A stretch of DNA of 64,000 bases from NCBI GenBank assembly GCA_033675265.1, contig JAUJYZ010000974.1, forward strand, positions 533,501 to 597,500. Direction: 5' to 3'. The position numbers and the translations under genes were made by a program. Each line of letters starts with the position of its first letter. Within the stretch, counting starts at the first letter, position 1. This DNA is from Actinostola sp. cb2023. Taxonomy: Eukaryota > Cnidaria > Anthozoa > Actiniaria > Actinostolidae. Shown piece by piece: positions 45,143-64,000 of the stretch. Below the pieces are notes generated by a model. The model was not told the origin of the DNA and ran no database searches. It was given only the letters and a program-made list of their open reading frames with translations.

Positions 45143-46159
45143 TCAATCGGATCTTTTATACGGTTCACTGGCGTTGTCAAATTCGCAGAGATCGTTGTAA
45201 CAGAACATATTTTTGTTTTCGCATACTCCTATGCAGATTGAAGGGTCCACTTCGCAAGACATATGATACAGGTCACATTGATCAACTCTTTTGAACTAAA
45301 AACAGAAAAAAACAGTTTTGTTAGTTAATATTTTCTAGGGCTCTCTCAGCTCATTATAACTGAGTCTGTCAGCATGAGACTGGACCCTAGTGAATGATTG
45401 ACAACTTTCATGAGTGGATAATACAACAAGCCTTCTAACTGGTTCAAATATCTTTGGTTATTTAGCTTCAATTCACTTGACCCAAGTTAGTGGCGTGGTT
45501 ACGTTAACAGTTATGTAGGAAAATGGATGTGGCATCATTTCGATCAGTCATATATCGATGTTTTCCACTCTATACGTTACCCTCTCAGACATAATAATAA
45601 TAACTATAATAACATAATCTATAGAGCGCTATTAGTATGGGATGGAACTAATCACACAGAAACTAGTATAACAGACAGAAAAATGAGGTTAGAGCTTTTG
45701 AGGTCGATTATCGGCCGGCATAACTGAGGTGAAACGTAACCAGTTTGGGCTCCCTGTGTACTGACTGACAGGCGTTTTCTTCTGGTGCATATTTCGTTAC
45801 CAAATGCATCATTATATACTCATTATTTTTATTTATAATAATGAGTATATATTACATTGATAATTTAGTTTAGGGGGGGGTAGTTTTCGTAAATTAGTAA
45901 GGTTTGAACATTTTTTATGATTTGTATATAATTATTTCTAGTGTTGTGTAATGCGCATTTGATCATATTCAAATGTTAAAATGCGCAATATAAGCAATAA
46001 ACATTATTATTATTATTATTATCATTTTGTCTGTTCTACGTGCGTACTTACGAGATCGTCAAAGCTAAATCTTCGGTCTTTTAGCTTGTAATCGCTTGGC
46101 ATCGCTTGAATGACAACGACGACCACAACCAAGCAGATCAGGATCCCTTTGTAGTTCAT
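45143..46159 (-). CDS. Secreted cysteine-rich peptide precursor (two coding exons)
   Basis: Minus strand, exon A 46159-46052 and exon B 45295-45143, with a phase-0 GT-AG intron, 86 residues. Exon A is a textbook signal peptide: MNYKGILICL, six Val, then IQA. A basic/acidic pro-segment follows and ends in the dibasic FKR at the start of exon B. The predicted mature part is about 43 residues with six cysteines spaced C-x6-C-x6-C-x3-C-x6-C-x4-C and is followed by a second KR two residues before the stop. Signal, pro-segment, dibasic cleavage and compact Cys framework match cnidarian toxin or neuropeptide-like precursors. I do not recognise this Cys pattern as a named family, so its activity is unknown. 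AATAAA lies about 13 bases after the stop. An acceptor (TTTACTCAG) 17 bases before the ATG shows that an upstream 5' UTR exon exists. Confidence 0.7.
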
Positions 46160-46825
46160 CACGACGGGGAGGGGAACTGAGTAAATAAGACAGTACTTCA
46201 GTAATCATTAGTAGTAATTATGTCCCCATATAGCAATCTATTGAGTTTATCCTCGTGATTCGATCTCTTTACTGGCTAACTCCTTCTCTTACCCATTGAG
46301 AATGTCTGTGTATCACGGTAATTCCTAAATAATCCCACTGAAAGAACAGTCCTACTAAGAATTATCTATTTGTCAAATCGGACTAAATCCGGCGAACGCC
46401 TTTGCGAAAAATCAAAGTTTTAGCGCAATATATATATATATATCTAGCATATAAAAACCATCGCCGTGTCATGTGCATATTTGAGTCAAATGTCTTCTAC
46501 ACACTTGTAGAATTGATGTTTATGTTTTTGAATTGATGTCAGTTATTTTTGGTACAAAAACAAACAAACGATCGAATCAACGAACAAACGAATCAACGAA
46601 CAACATCTAACAAACAACTATCTAGTGGTTCCAATAAACCTGGGCATTACTTACAGACTATACACCAATACACACTATTAGACACTCACTCTTTTGTTTT
46701 CTTTTGTTCCTTTGCATCTAATAAACACTGACAGCTAATTAGTAGTGCCCAGGTTTATTGGAATCACTATAACTAAATACATAAACAAACAAATAAATAA
46801 ACAACAAAGTTACTGACAATAAAAC

Positions 46826-46903
<78 letters not shown>

Positions 46904-47500
46904 ACTAGAACTGAATTTCTAACCAGTTATAAAACGGCGCAAGGTCTTCGCTTTGGCTTGTTCTCGATACGAATTATATTATCCCTCTCTAGTGATAGCC
47001 GAACTGGAATAACTGAGTAAAAAATGCATGCTTAGCCTGTGACACTTATCTGACACTAGAATATTCGACTTTAGCCTTAATCCTCCTGGGGGTCTATGTT
47101 ATGAAAAAAATCAGATGATGATGATCGATGTTGATGACGATGATAATATAATTTAATAATGGTTCACCCTCAAATAGACCTATAAATCTCGATTCAGGTC
47201 GATAATCGGTTCAGACGGCTTCATGCAGCCCACCTCTACTATTAAACGACCACTTCTCTATAACGACCGGATTTTTTATCCCGGCCACCAAACACTGAAG
47301 TTCATGCCATTTATTCGGTTAGCTGAAAACCTCCCAACACCGGCCACCTCTACACACCGGCCACCTCTACACAACGACCACCTCTACACAACGACCACAT
47401 TGTACTTATTTTTCATTTTCTTGTAGGGAAATTAGCAAATGAAAAACTTACAGAATTCGAAAGAACATTTCCCCTTGTCTAACGGGCTTTTATAAGTCAT
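46160..47500. other. Intron/flank with MITE and microsatellite
   Basis: Probably 5' UTR intron of the cysteine-rich peptide gene. It holds a 147-bp TA-flanked MITE (46623-46769), a (TTA)n run (46826-46900) and short tandem CGGCCACCTCTACACAACGA repeats near 47338-47400. No coding sequence is seen. Confidence 0.6.
46623..46769. mobile_element. TA-flanked MITE, second copy of the element at 37251
   Basis: TTCCAATAAACCTGGGC at the left and its inverse at the right. The interior matches the 37251-37393 copy almost throughout (TATACACCAATACACAC, CTTTTGTTCCTTTGCATC). Confidence 0.85.
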
Positions 47501-49558
47501 TCTCATACTCATTAATTATTCATGAGGTAACCAGTACCTTGAAAGTACGGAAAGTACTGGCGATAGTAGAGTGCAATTTAGAAAAGCGTGAAATAGTACT
47601 AACTTTAAATAGTACTAAATAGTGCTATTTCTATTGTTTTCTATTGTTTCATTAGTGCTATTTAGTACTAATTAGTTATTTAGTTTTCAAGCTTTTCTAA
47701 TTTGCACTCTAACTGAAATTTTTTTACTGGAAAAAATTTTCGGTTACTCTCCCCAGTACTTATCATGAGGGACGATTAGAACTAATCGTCCCTCGTGACT
47801 GTACATGAGTTCTTATCCCTCATAGCATGTGTACATTTTGTCTGCGCATGCGTTTGGATTCAGATTTCAAAGTACCTATTTGCAACGATGTGCCAACCAC
47901 AGATCGATTGGCTGTTGAAACAAAACGTGTGAGAAGCCTTTGTGGGAATGGTTGGCACATTTACATCACAATGTTAATGTTTGTAAACATGAAGTATCGC
48001 TATTGTTTTGCAAAGTGCACTGCTGTGGAAGATTTTGTGAGCGATCTACGTCTCTAGAATGAAGTTTTAGAAAATCATTGAAAGGAAATCAATAGTTCGC
48101 CTACTTTTGTGGTGCTGTGGATATTTTTTTCCGTATAATGGAACAAAATCCGCCAAAACAAGGCAACATTCCTACGGAGAAGTCGGGTGAATGAGTGATA
48201 CTTGGACACTTCAAATCCACCGCAAAGCAAGAGGGACAATTTTTCAACTCCAACAAACAAGACCTTACGAAACTAGCATGAGTGAAGCAATAAATTACGG
48301 AAGAAAGTTACTGGGGGGTGAGCTGCTAAGAGAGGTTTTCTTATAATTTAGTTTGACACGTCACCAATTCAGATAAACGATTCGCAAACACAATGCTGAA
48401 TAAAAACTCAATGTGAATCAAACTTATATCAAACGGTTTACAGCTGATTCTAAGAAGTCCAAAAAAATTAAGAATTAAGCTATCCTTTACAATAAACTTC
48501 AACACATAGAGTGTTTGTAATATGGTATACACCAGCGATAAAAAATCAGTCAAAATCATAACAAATAGAGTGTACTGATACCATAGTACCAAAATAATAC
48601 GATCTCACATTGAGGGACAATTTTTCAGCTTAAAATAAGTTCTCGAATGCAAAGAATAAGCTTAGAAGAAGTCAATTTGTGCTATTTTCGGCTGGGGGGC
48701 TAGTTAATAAGTATTGTACTTTAAGTAGGAATGTTAGGAAAACACGTGCAAAAATGATAAATACCCAACTGAACCGAGCAAAATACTTGAGAATACTTGA
48801 ATGTAGAGAACTCAAATTCACAGAATGTGACCTTCAATGTGTCATTACTAACGTTCACTGTGAAGTATCTCTTGAAAACATCTTCGATGAGAATAAACCC
48901 AAAGGACAATGTAGCTGGTTTTAGGATAACTCCTTGTTTTGGCGGATTTTGTTCCTTGATATTTTATCATCTACGACCCTCATACGGAAAAAAATCATCT
49001 ACAGCAAAACAAAAGTAGGCATACTATTGATTTCCTTTCAAATATTTTCTTGAACATCATTCTAGAGACGAAGATCGCTCACTAAATCTCCCACCGCAGT
49101 GCAATTTGCAAAGAAAATGGCGGCAAATCACTTTCAAATCTGAATTCTAACGCATGCGCAGACAAAATGTATACATGTTATCCCTCATATAACAATCATT
49201 GGGACCTTGGACAGAGTAGAGACAATACAACTGTCCGAATTTGCTTTAATCTGAAAGCAGGCTCTACTTCATACTACTCAAGAGTCCAACACATGTGGGA
49301 TACGACGTCCTCGACTCTGCGCATGAGCAGAGCATATGCAAAGACTAGAATTCTTGCTTTTCCGGGCTAAAATCGTGGAACTCTTTATTTATTGCCTCAT
49401 TTTAGGTCATTGTGTAAAGGGAGAAAATTAGAAGAATTTTCTAGGCGAATTATTCAAGATATTTTCAGATAAATTGGCAAACAAAGATAATTGGCAAATA
49501 TTATTTTAAGTGAAGACATGACAAGCAGGTTGCATGTAATAATTAATGAGTATGAGAA
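47501..49558. mobile_element. ~2-kb foldback element
   Basis: The outer 20 bases, TCTCATACTCATTAATTATT, are exactly inverted at 49539-49558, with AGTCRT-like flanks on both sides. Long imperfect inner arms pair about 47815-48160 with 48935-49190 (shared ATTTTGTCTGCGCATGCG, CGGATTTTGTTCC, GATTTCCTTTCAA). The left side hosts the 145-bp MITE at 47567-47711. There is no convincing gene; the frames of 60-80 codons within it mirror each other across the fold. Confidence 0.7.
47567..47711. mobile_element. 145-bp MITE with TAGAGTGCA termini (copy 3)
   Basis: Nearly identical to 35371-35515, about three differences in 145 bp. It is inserted in the left flank of the larger foldback element. Confidence 0.85.
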
Positions 49559-50850
49559 GTCGTTCCAAAGCCTCGCCGGCCTACGTCTGCCGATCACGGC
49601 GCGCGATGTGGTGAGCACAAACTATACTCACGCGCGGCATGTGGCATGTGTGTGAAGCTCTACTAAAGACTTTCCCTCCCGGTAATGATAGATTACTGTA
49701 CATACAACAGCTGTAGTGTATGTCAATATCAGGCCTTGTATTCCGCATATGATGTCATCATATTGCATGTCAAGAAAACAAACTACAGTTGATCACACGG
49801 AGACTGGAAATCGCTGTCTCACCAGTATATATACACAAAAACCGATACAAAACAGTAGACTGGCTTATCATTTCTCCCTTAACTTGAAACTAATATAGAA
49901 TTGTGAAATATCTAAAAGTGATATATAGACGGTGAATGGAGTCCTCGAGTAATAGTAAACTCTTTGTTGAAACTCTCAGCCAAACATGTTCAAAATAGAA
50001 AAATATGTCTTTTCTTTTCAGATATATAATTATATAGTAGGAACAGCTGAGTTAGACAATAACTATCTTTGCTATACACCTGTTTCGAAAAAGGTTGTCA
50101 GAGAGAAAGGCGATAGGAGAATGGTGAATGGTCATTCTAAGACCAGATGATACTATAGATGTGTATGTATATGCAAATAACCTGACAATTTAGTTCATAA
50201 AGCTTTCAGTTGTACTTTGTAAGTTATTATTACGAAACCAAAATAGAATAATTTAAACTGACCAGCAGTCAACTTTGGTCTTAGAATAACCATTCTCCTA
50301 TCTCCTATCTCCTTTCTCCTTTCTCTCTGACAACCTTTTTTGAAATAGGTGTATACTTCATTACACTCGGTGCTTTTGAGCTCAGTATTGTTTGATCTCT
50401 AAAACTCAAGTTTTCTTTGTCAAGTTTCAAGAAGCCCTTGACAACATTTCTCGATCAGATTATGACAATGCCTTAATCGAGCTTTACCGGCTTTCGTTGA
50501 TTCGTTATAAAAAATAGCACAGTGAACTAGATCAATTAAAAAGGCTTAATTTGCCACCAACTATCGTCCTTTTTGGGAATGGTTATTATTATATTATAAT
50601 GGTAAGATAGACGGACGGATTGATTTGACAGAAAAAAACAGTTATCTGAAAAAGTAAATAATCTAGCTTCACTAGACTATACGTTCACTATAACTATCAC
50701 ACTACCTTGGACGAAGGCCGCAATATCCGTGTTTACATCAAGAAAATGTTTCTTTTTGAGATTAAGAGGTTTAAACTTTATAGTTAGTTGAGACTAATTT
50801 GGACGGGCTGGATTGACTCAAAATGACGAACAAAATACAACAAAACTTAC
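49559..50850. other. Spacer with one MITE
   Basis: Apart from the MITE at 50073-50355 I see no gene or named repeat. If the distal 5' UTR exon call is right, this is intronic to the cysteine-rich peptide gene. Confidence 0.5.
50073..50355. mobile_element. 283-bp MITE with TATACACCTGTTTC ends
   Basis: TATACACCTGTTTCGAAAAA and GGTTGTCAGAGAGAAAGG at the left are mirrored at the right, with imperfect inner arms (CCTATCTCC-type repeats). The outermost bases match the 23590-23879 element, although the interiors differ. Confidence 0.75.
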
Positions 50851-50938
50851 CTAGGTCTAGCGTAAAGCCTCGCTGAACAATATCTTCGAGGAGAGAAAGA
50901 ATTGAAGTGCAAAGCGCTGGATTTGTCAGGGTATTTAT
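50851..50938 (-). promoter_or_regulatory. Candidate TATA box and distal 5' UTR exon of the cysteine-rich peptide gene
   Basis: On the minus strand a TATA-like ATAAATAC (50931-50938) is followed by ~55-80 bases ending CTAG/GTAAGT at 50851, a strong donor. The next strong minus-strand acceptor I noticed is the one just before the start codon near 46176. Linking the two exons 4.7 kb apart is inference from signal order. Confidence 0.3.
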
Positions 50939-53659
50939 CGACATTTAGTAAGTAATGAGAAAAGCCCTTATCTATTATGTTTTATATTATTGACGTGCTT
51001 GTTTCCGTAAACGATTAATTAACATTCTTTATTTTCGCCCCAAACTGCCACTGAGTGGACGACTCGTACTAAGCACTATATCTTTATACCAAGAATATCA
51101 ACCTGAGTGAAGCTTAGTGTTTGGCCAGGAGGAATTACTCTCTTAATTGTGGGTTTGACATGACATGATAAAGAAGTTTTGCCACAGAGTTTCTCTTGGG
51201 CTCGTCCCGTTCTAAGGTACGACATGACTGTAGAACTCAGTATACGTATCGAACCGTAACAAAACTAACAATGCAGTTCTTGCTACTCAGCTATAGTTTT
51301 GTTGCCGGAAGATAAATTCATTTGAACTGACCGGAGGCCTGAAAACACATTAGCCACACTACTACTAGGCGAAAGTCTGGATGACTCAAACTTCGTAATT
51401 GAATTTCTACAGTCATTAGTTGATGTGGGGTCGTTGTGGGGATAATTTCAAACAATCTTCGAGTGTTACTTGATGCTTTGAGTCAGTGATGACCGACTTT
51501 AAAGGCCGGCTTTCTTGGCGTCAATTGTTCAGTAATCATGAGCTGAATAGAACCCTTAAGGGAATTCTGACATTCCTTTGTACACAGCCACGTTGACAAC
51601 AAAATGTTATCAGTCGCAGATCGAGAATTAAACTCTAAGTGATGGTTGTCCTTGAACCACGCGTGATTTCAGTCCAACTGATGCAAACTCCTTGCATGTC
51701 AGTTTTATGTCGTGTCTTGAACTGATGAATGAATGAATGAATGAAATGAATGAATGAATGAATGAATGAATGAATGAATGAATTGAAAAGAAGAATATAA
51801 TCAAAAGAAAACCAAGCTATCCAAAAATTGAGAATCGAAAAGCCGAAAGCTTGCTGTTTACTGATTGACCCTGATTATGAATGGAAGTCAAAAAGGCATC
51901 GAAAGATCAAATTAACGATGAACGGTTATATTTCCAACGCCAGTAACGATGGCCCTGAGGCACTGGGGATGTGAGTGTGTGGTCTTTTAATTTCTTTGGT
52001 CGATACAAAAACTTGATTACAATCCGATAAAAGAAAGAAATTACATCACTCGGCCATCAGGCTATCCTAGAATCGATTTTGCGCGACATATCTGTGATTT
52101 CATCGCTTGCTAATTCCTATAATGGTTTTAAAGCTTTTTTCTTGTTCTCCCAACAACCCACGATCGATCGATCGATTCTGCGTCAGACTTGTGAAAGATA
52201 GTTGTATTAATTTAACCATTATTTTCTTAATTTACAGGTATTAAAGTATATATAATAGTCTGTCATTTTGAAGCTCCGGCATTATTTACTACTATCACAT
52301 CTTACACACAAAAGAAGAAGAAGAAGAAGAAGATGAAGAAGAAGACGAAGAAGACGAAGAAGAAGAATTGGAAGGATATATGGAAATTGGAACTTTACTT
52401 ATGCATTCGGAGTTACCTTTGGTGACTTTAAGCCGAGTTTCTCATTGCGCCGGAAGCCAATTCTGCATGCTTTACGTGGTATCTGATCAGTGACCGTATA
52501 ATATACGGACCGCCCAAAGCATTGTTAGTTACTCTTTGAAGCATTTCTTATCTGCTTTAAAGATGAAGTGATAAGCTGCTAGCTTCCATTCATCTACAAT
52601 ATCAGTCAAAGCTCGTCAAAGCTAGCATCCATTCATCTACAATATAATCAAAGCTAGCATCCATTCATCTACAATATAATATCAAAGCTACTGAAGTTTC
52701 CCGTTGAGAATGAAGACATTACTCTGCACGCCGCTGCAGAGATTTTGCGTCGATAGCGGTCAGTGCAGCTTTATTACGTCCACTCTTCTTTGCCCGAGGG
52801 GAAGAAACCACATGACAAAAAATAACGTCCAATCATCTCGTCACTAATCAGAATCAAATTAATCTTAGCCTTGAGTAATCGTCGCCTTAGTAGTCAACGA
52901 TCAAATAAGAAAATCACTTGTTCGACTTTCCATTCTGAGGAGAAGGAAAATGTAGGAAAAGGAATGATTTCTATTTGTTGTTTCTTGTCTGTTCTTTCCT
53001 TTCGCTTGTGAGCGCAGCCAGCTGGCAACCTATTTGAGTGAATTTTAATTGTTCTGATCAAAACACCTCCCTGTTCTGACCCACTGTGAACCGCCATGCA
53101 GAACCGTGTCACCATGACAACTGCATGGTTTGTTATATAGCTAGAGCCATATTGACAGCTATCCAAGATTATGATATCGTATCGCTTAAGTTTCGGATGT
53201 TTTGAGATTTGCCACATCAGGAGCTCACCGTTAAGTACTTGTATGTACTGGTGATGCCAAGTGCAACACACTACTTCGGACCGCCTTGAGGACTGAACGC
53301 GTGCCTGATAAACATGTACTTAATCATTCAGTTATCTATAGAGGCACGTGACGTCGCTCGTAACTGAATGTGACTGTGAGTTCTTACGAATATCCCTTAT
53401 TGCATGCCTCCCGTATTTTATTCATGGCAACAAATCTATGTTTTATAGCAGACTACTGCAAGACAGTCCCTACTTTTTCGCCAAGAAGAACCACTCCCCT
53501 TACATATTTTCGTCTCGTCTCGTTCTCACGCGGCCCGATCGACTGACTCCGATAGAACTTCATTTGCAGGCTAGTTTTATAGTCGGTGTGCATGTGTGTG
53601 TTATGTGATGGTCGTGGAGAGTAATATTAACTGAGAAGTATATATAGAGTATATTAGAG
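50939..53659. other. Intergenic with simple repeats
   Basis: Contains a (GAAT)n run (51721-51782), a (GAA)n run with GAT/GAC interruptions (52312-52368) and three to four tandem copies of CTAGCATCCATTCATCTACA (52578-52691). A minus-strand frame at 52894-53271 (125 codons) is unrecognised and not supported by splice signals or domains. No gene is called. Confidence 0.6.
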
Positions 53660-54320
53660 TTTATAAAATAACTATGATCAGTAACGCGCGTTCTGATTGG
53701 CCAAAGAATGAGTGTTCCGCGTGCATGCTTTATGAGTCAGAGAGCACATGTTGACACGAGCGCGCAGCCAGATATTCAAACATTTTTGTAACGAACAAAA
53801 TTGAAAACTTGCCTTGAAAACTCGGCAGCTGTGCTCTATCGAGTTTTAGTAGAAACCAACCAGCATACTATCACGAATCCTGCAATCTGATTGGCTAACG
53901 TATACTCACTATCTATTGCGTGATAGATAGTGAGTAGCGAAAAAGACGGCTTTTTTAACAAATTACAAAACAAAGCGAAAAATCAATAAATATTCGGGTA
54001 TAAAATCGAAGGTAGTATGCTAGTTGATTTCTACTAAAACAATTAGACTGCTCGTTCTCGTTTTCTATGAGTCTATCGCAAATCCTGCAATCTGATTGGT
54101 TCGCTACTGGTGGTCTATATATAGATACCGAGTCGGAGGTAAACAAACAAAATGTCGGCTTCGTCGTCGCGTTTTGCTATTGGAGTTTCTCTACGAATTA
54201 TTTGTTTTTGTTATTTTCTACTGACCTACTGGATGGTTTATGCTAAAACAATTAGACTACTCGTTCCAGTCGTTTTCTATGAGGATAGTCAACTCGACGC
54301 TACGCGCCTTGTTGACTATT
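53660..54320. repeat. Cluster of dispersed CTGATTGG-type foldback repeats
   Basis: CCTGCAATCTGATTGG occurs at about 53879 and 54086, and AAAACAATTAGACTRCTCG at 54037 and 54245, with a GCGTTCTGATTGGCC relative at 53686. CACTATCTATTGCGTGATAGATAGTG (in two halves around 53908-53933) is a hairpin. These are copies of one dispersed family with a CCAAT-containing end. The 85-codon frame at 54152 overlaps these repeats. Confidence 0.6.
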
Positions 54321-54671
54321 GCCTAGAAGCAATGGTGGCAACGCCTCGTTCTTTTCCTCACACTTCTCTCCTCTTCTTCCAATTCCGGAACAAAGTACGC
54401 AGGAAGTGACGAGAGCACGAAAGAAGTATACAGCTGTATATGATTGTATATCATTTGTTAGCTCTTTACCAGTCTCTTCTTCCCTCCCCTTCATGAAGGC
54501 CTGGCGACGTAGTCACAATAATCTCGTGACTTGGTGTTTGTACGTTTAATTAAATATACAGACTAGTAAATGTAGGGGAATCGATGGTGACTATTTGTTA
54601 AATGTTCTTTGCAGTGTTCTTTGCATGGATGGGGTTCAAGAGTTCGTATTCTGGTTGAGATATAACATCAA

Positions 54672-63295
<8,624 letters not shown>

Positions 63296-64000
63296 GTAAG
63301 TCAGGCCTAGTAATTACTTTAAAAGAAGCCGCCTCATTATTACTCGGGCTTCCTTCCGGATGATCTTTAACCTGTAGAATTTTAGACCTTAACTTTGAAG
63401 TAATTTGACTGTGATGTGCATTTCAACAGTTTCATCGTGGGCAAACACCTCGAAAAACTTAACTATTTCAGCCAATCAAAACACTCGAACCCAGTCTTCC
63501 AACATTTGCCACAGATCCAAAAGCACGAGCTACTCCAATAACAACTAGACGCTCTACTAGCGTGAACTTGGGCTTCTTAATAAAGCTGTTTTGATAGATT
63601 TTAAATGTGAAACCTAATAGCTTGTATCATCATACAGAAGTAGTTTTAGCCTACATGTATTACTTGCAGAATTTAAGTCACTCGTTGTGTGACTCAGTAG
63701 AGCATGCATACGTAATTAGCTTCAACACTCACACTCCTAGCTGACAGCTGCATGGCGAAGCACATTTCGATTACCTTGCAAGAAACGATTTCACAAACTC
63801 AATAAAATTACGATCGAGTTCTTACTAAGCCACAGACATCTGTTAGAAATACACTTTCAGACAGAATTGCAAGGCCAAAAAGTATTCTCTAGGATATTTG
63901 CATATTTACTAAGCAGTATTAATGAACGACTCGACTGGCTCGAGCAAGGGAGCACGGCAAAATCCTTTTTGAATGCTGCTGGTGATTTGATTTATCGTTA
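63296..64000. other. HPS4 intron, no exon seen
   Basis: After the 63295 donor no further HPS4-like exon was found. TTATTACTCGGGCTTCCT (63336) and an inverse GGCTAAAACTACTTCTGTAT (about 63630) are shared with 25094-25620, indicating a dispersed repeat. Confidence 0.55.

Noticed and set aside
52894..53271. 125-codon minus-strand frame
   Set aside because: No domain, signal peptide or splice context. Composition resembles random AT/GC-mixed non-coding sequence.
54152..54409. 85-codon hydrophobic frame upstream of HPS4 as a gene or HPS4 exon 1
   Set aside because: It overlaps dispersed repeats (AAAACAATTAGACTACTCG family). The ATG at 54672 gives the correct phase 2 and peptide length for HPS4.

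Overview
The window is eukaryotic. It has intron-rich genes with GT-AG splicing, long introns, many microsatellites and dense miniature inverted-repeat elements, and no bacterial-type operons. Two genes for secreted cysteine-rich proteins (one with ShKT domains), plus foldback elements carrying CTGATTGG motifs, suggest a cnidarian, most likely an anthozoan (coral or anemone). That assignment is inference.

Layout. 1-18237 is a macrosatellite: ten full copies and one partial copy of a ~1.71-kb unit, continuing off the left edge. Each unit carries a broken fibronectin type III exon on the minus strand, a 4x54-bp sub-repeat and two opposed tRNA-like/B-box signals. 18238-20128 holds divergent 54-bp repeats and a TA-flanked foldback element with a LINE tail inside. 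20129-30712 is TIMM10 (mitochondrial Tim10), split by a 10.3-kb intron. That intron contains a 4.5-kb transposon with long terminal inverted repeats, whose relic integrase-type transposase and relic zinc-ribbon accessory gene both begin inside the repeats, followed by a 4.35-kb minisatellite. 30713-34368 is intergenic, with a perfect 148-bp-arm palindrome. 34479-41706 is a gene for a secreted ShKT-domain protein. 41707-45142 is intergenic, with nested transposons. 45143-46159 (minus) encodes a small secreted cysteine-rich peptide precursor with a probable distal 5' UTR exon near 50.9 kb. 54672-63295 is HPS4, a BLOC-3 subunit, incomplete at its 3' end.

The genes do not form a pathway. Tim10 is a mitochondrial intermembrane-space chaperone, HPS4 a Rab32/38 exchange-factor subunit for lysosome-related organelles, and the two cysteine-rich genes encode secreted products. 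The unusual content is in the repeats and how they meet the genes: four tandem copies of a 3' splice acceptor and a donor-bearing minisatellite in HPS4, a two-gene transposon inside TIMM10, and duplicated exon ends in the ShKT gene. All exon structures were read by eye from splice signals, reading phase and family similarity. No alignment was run.
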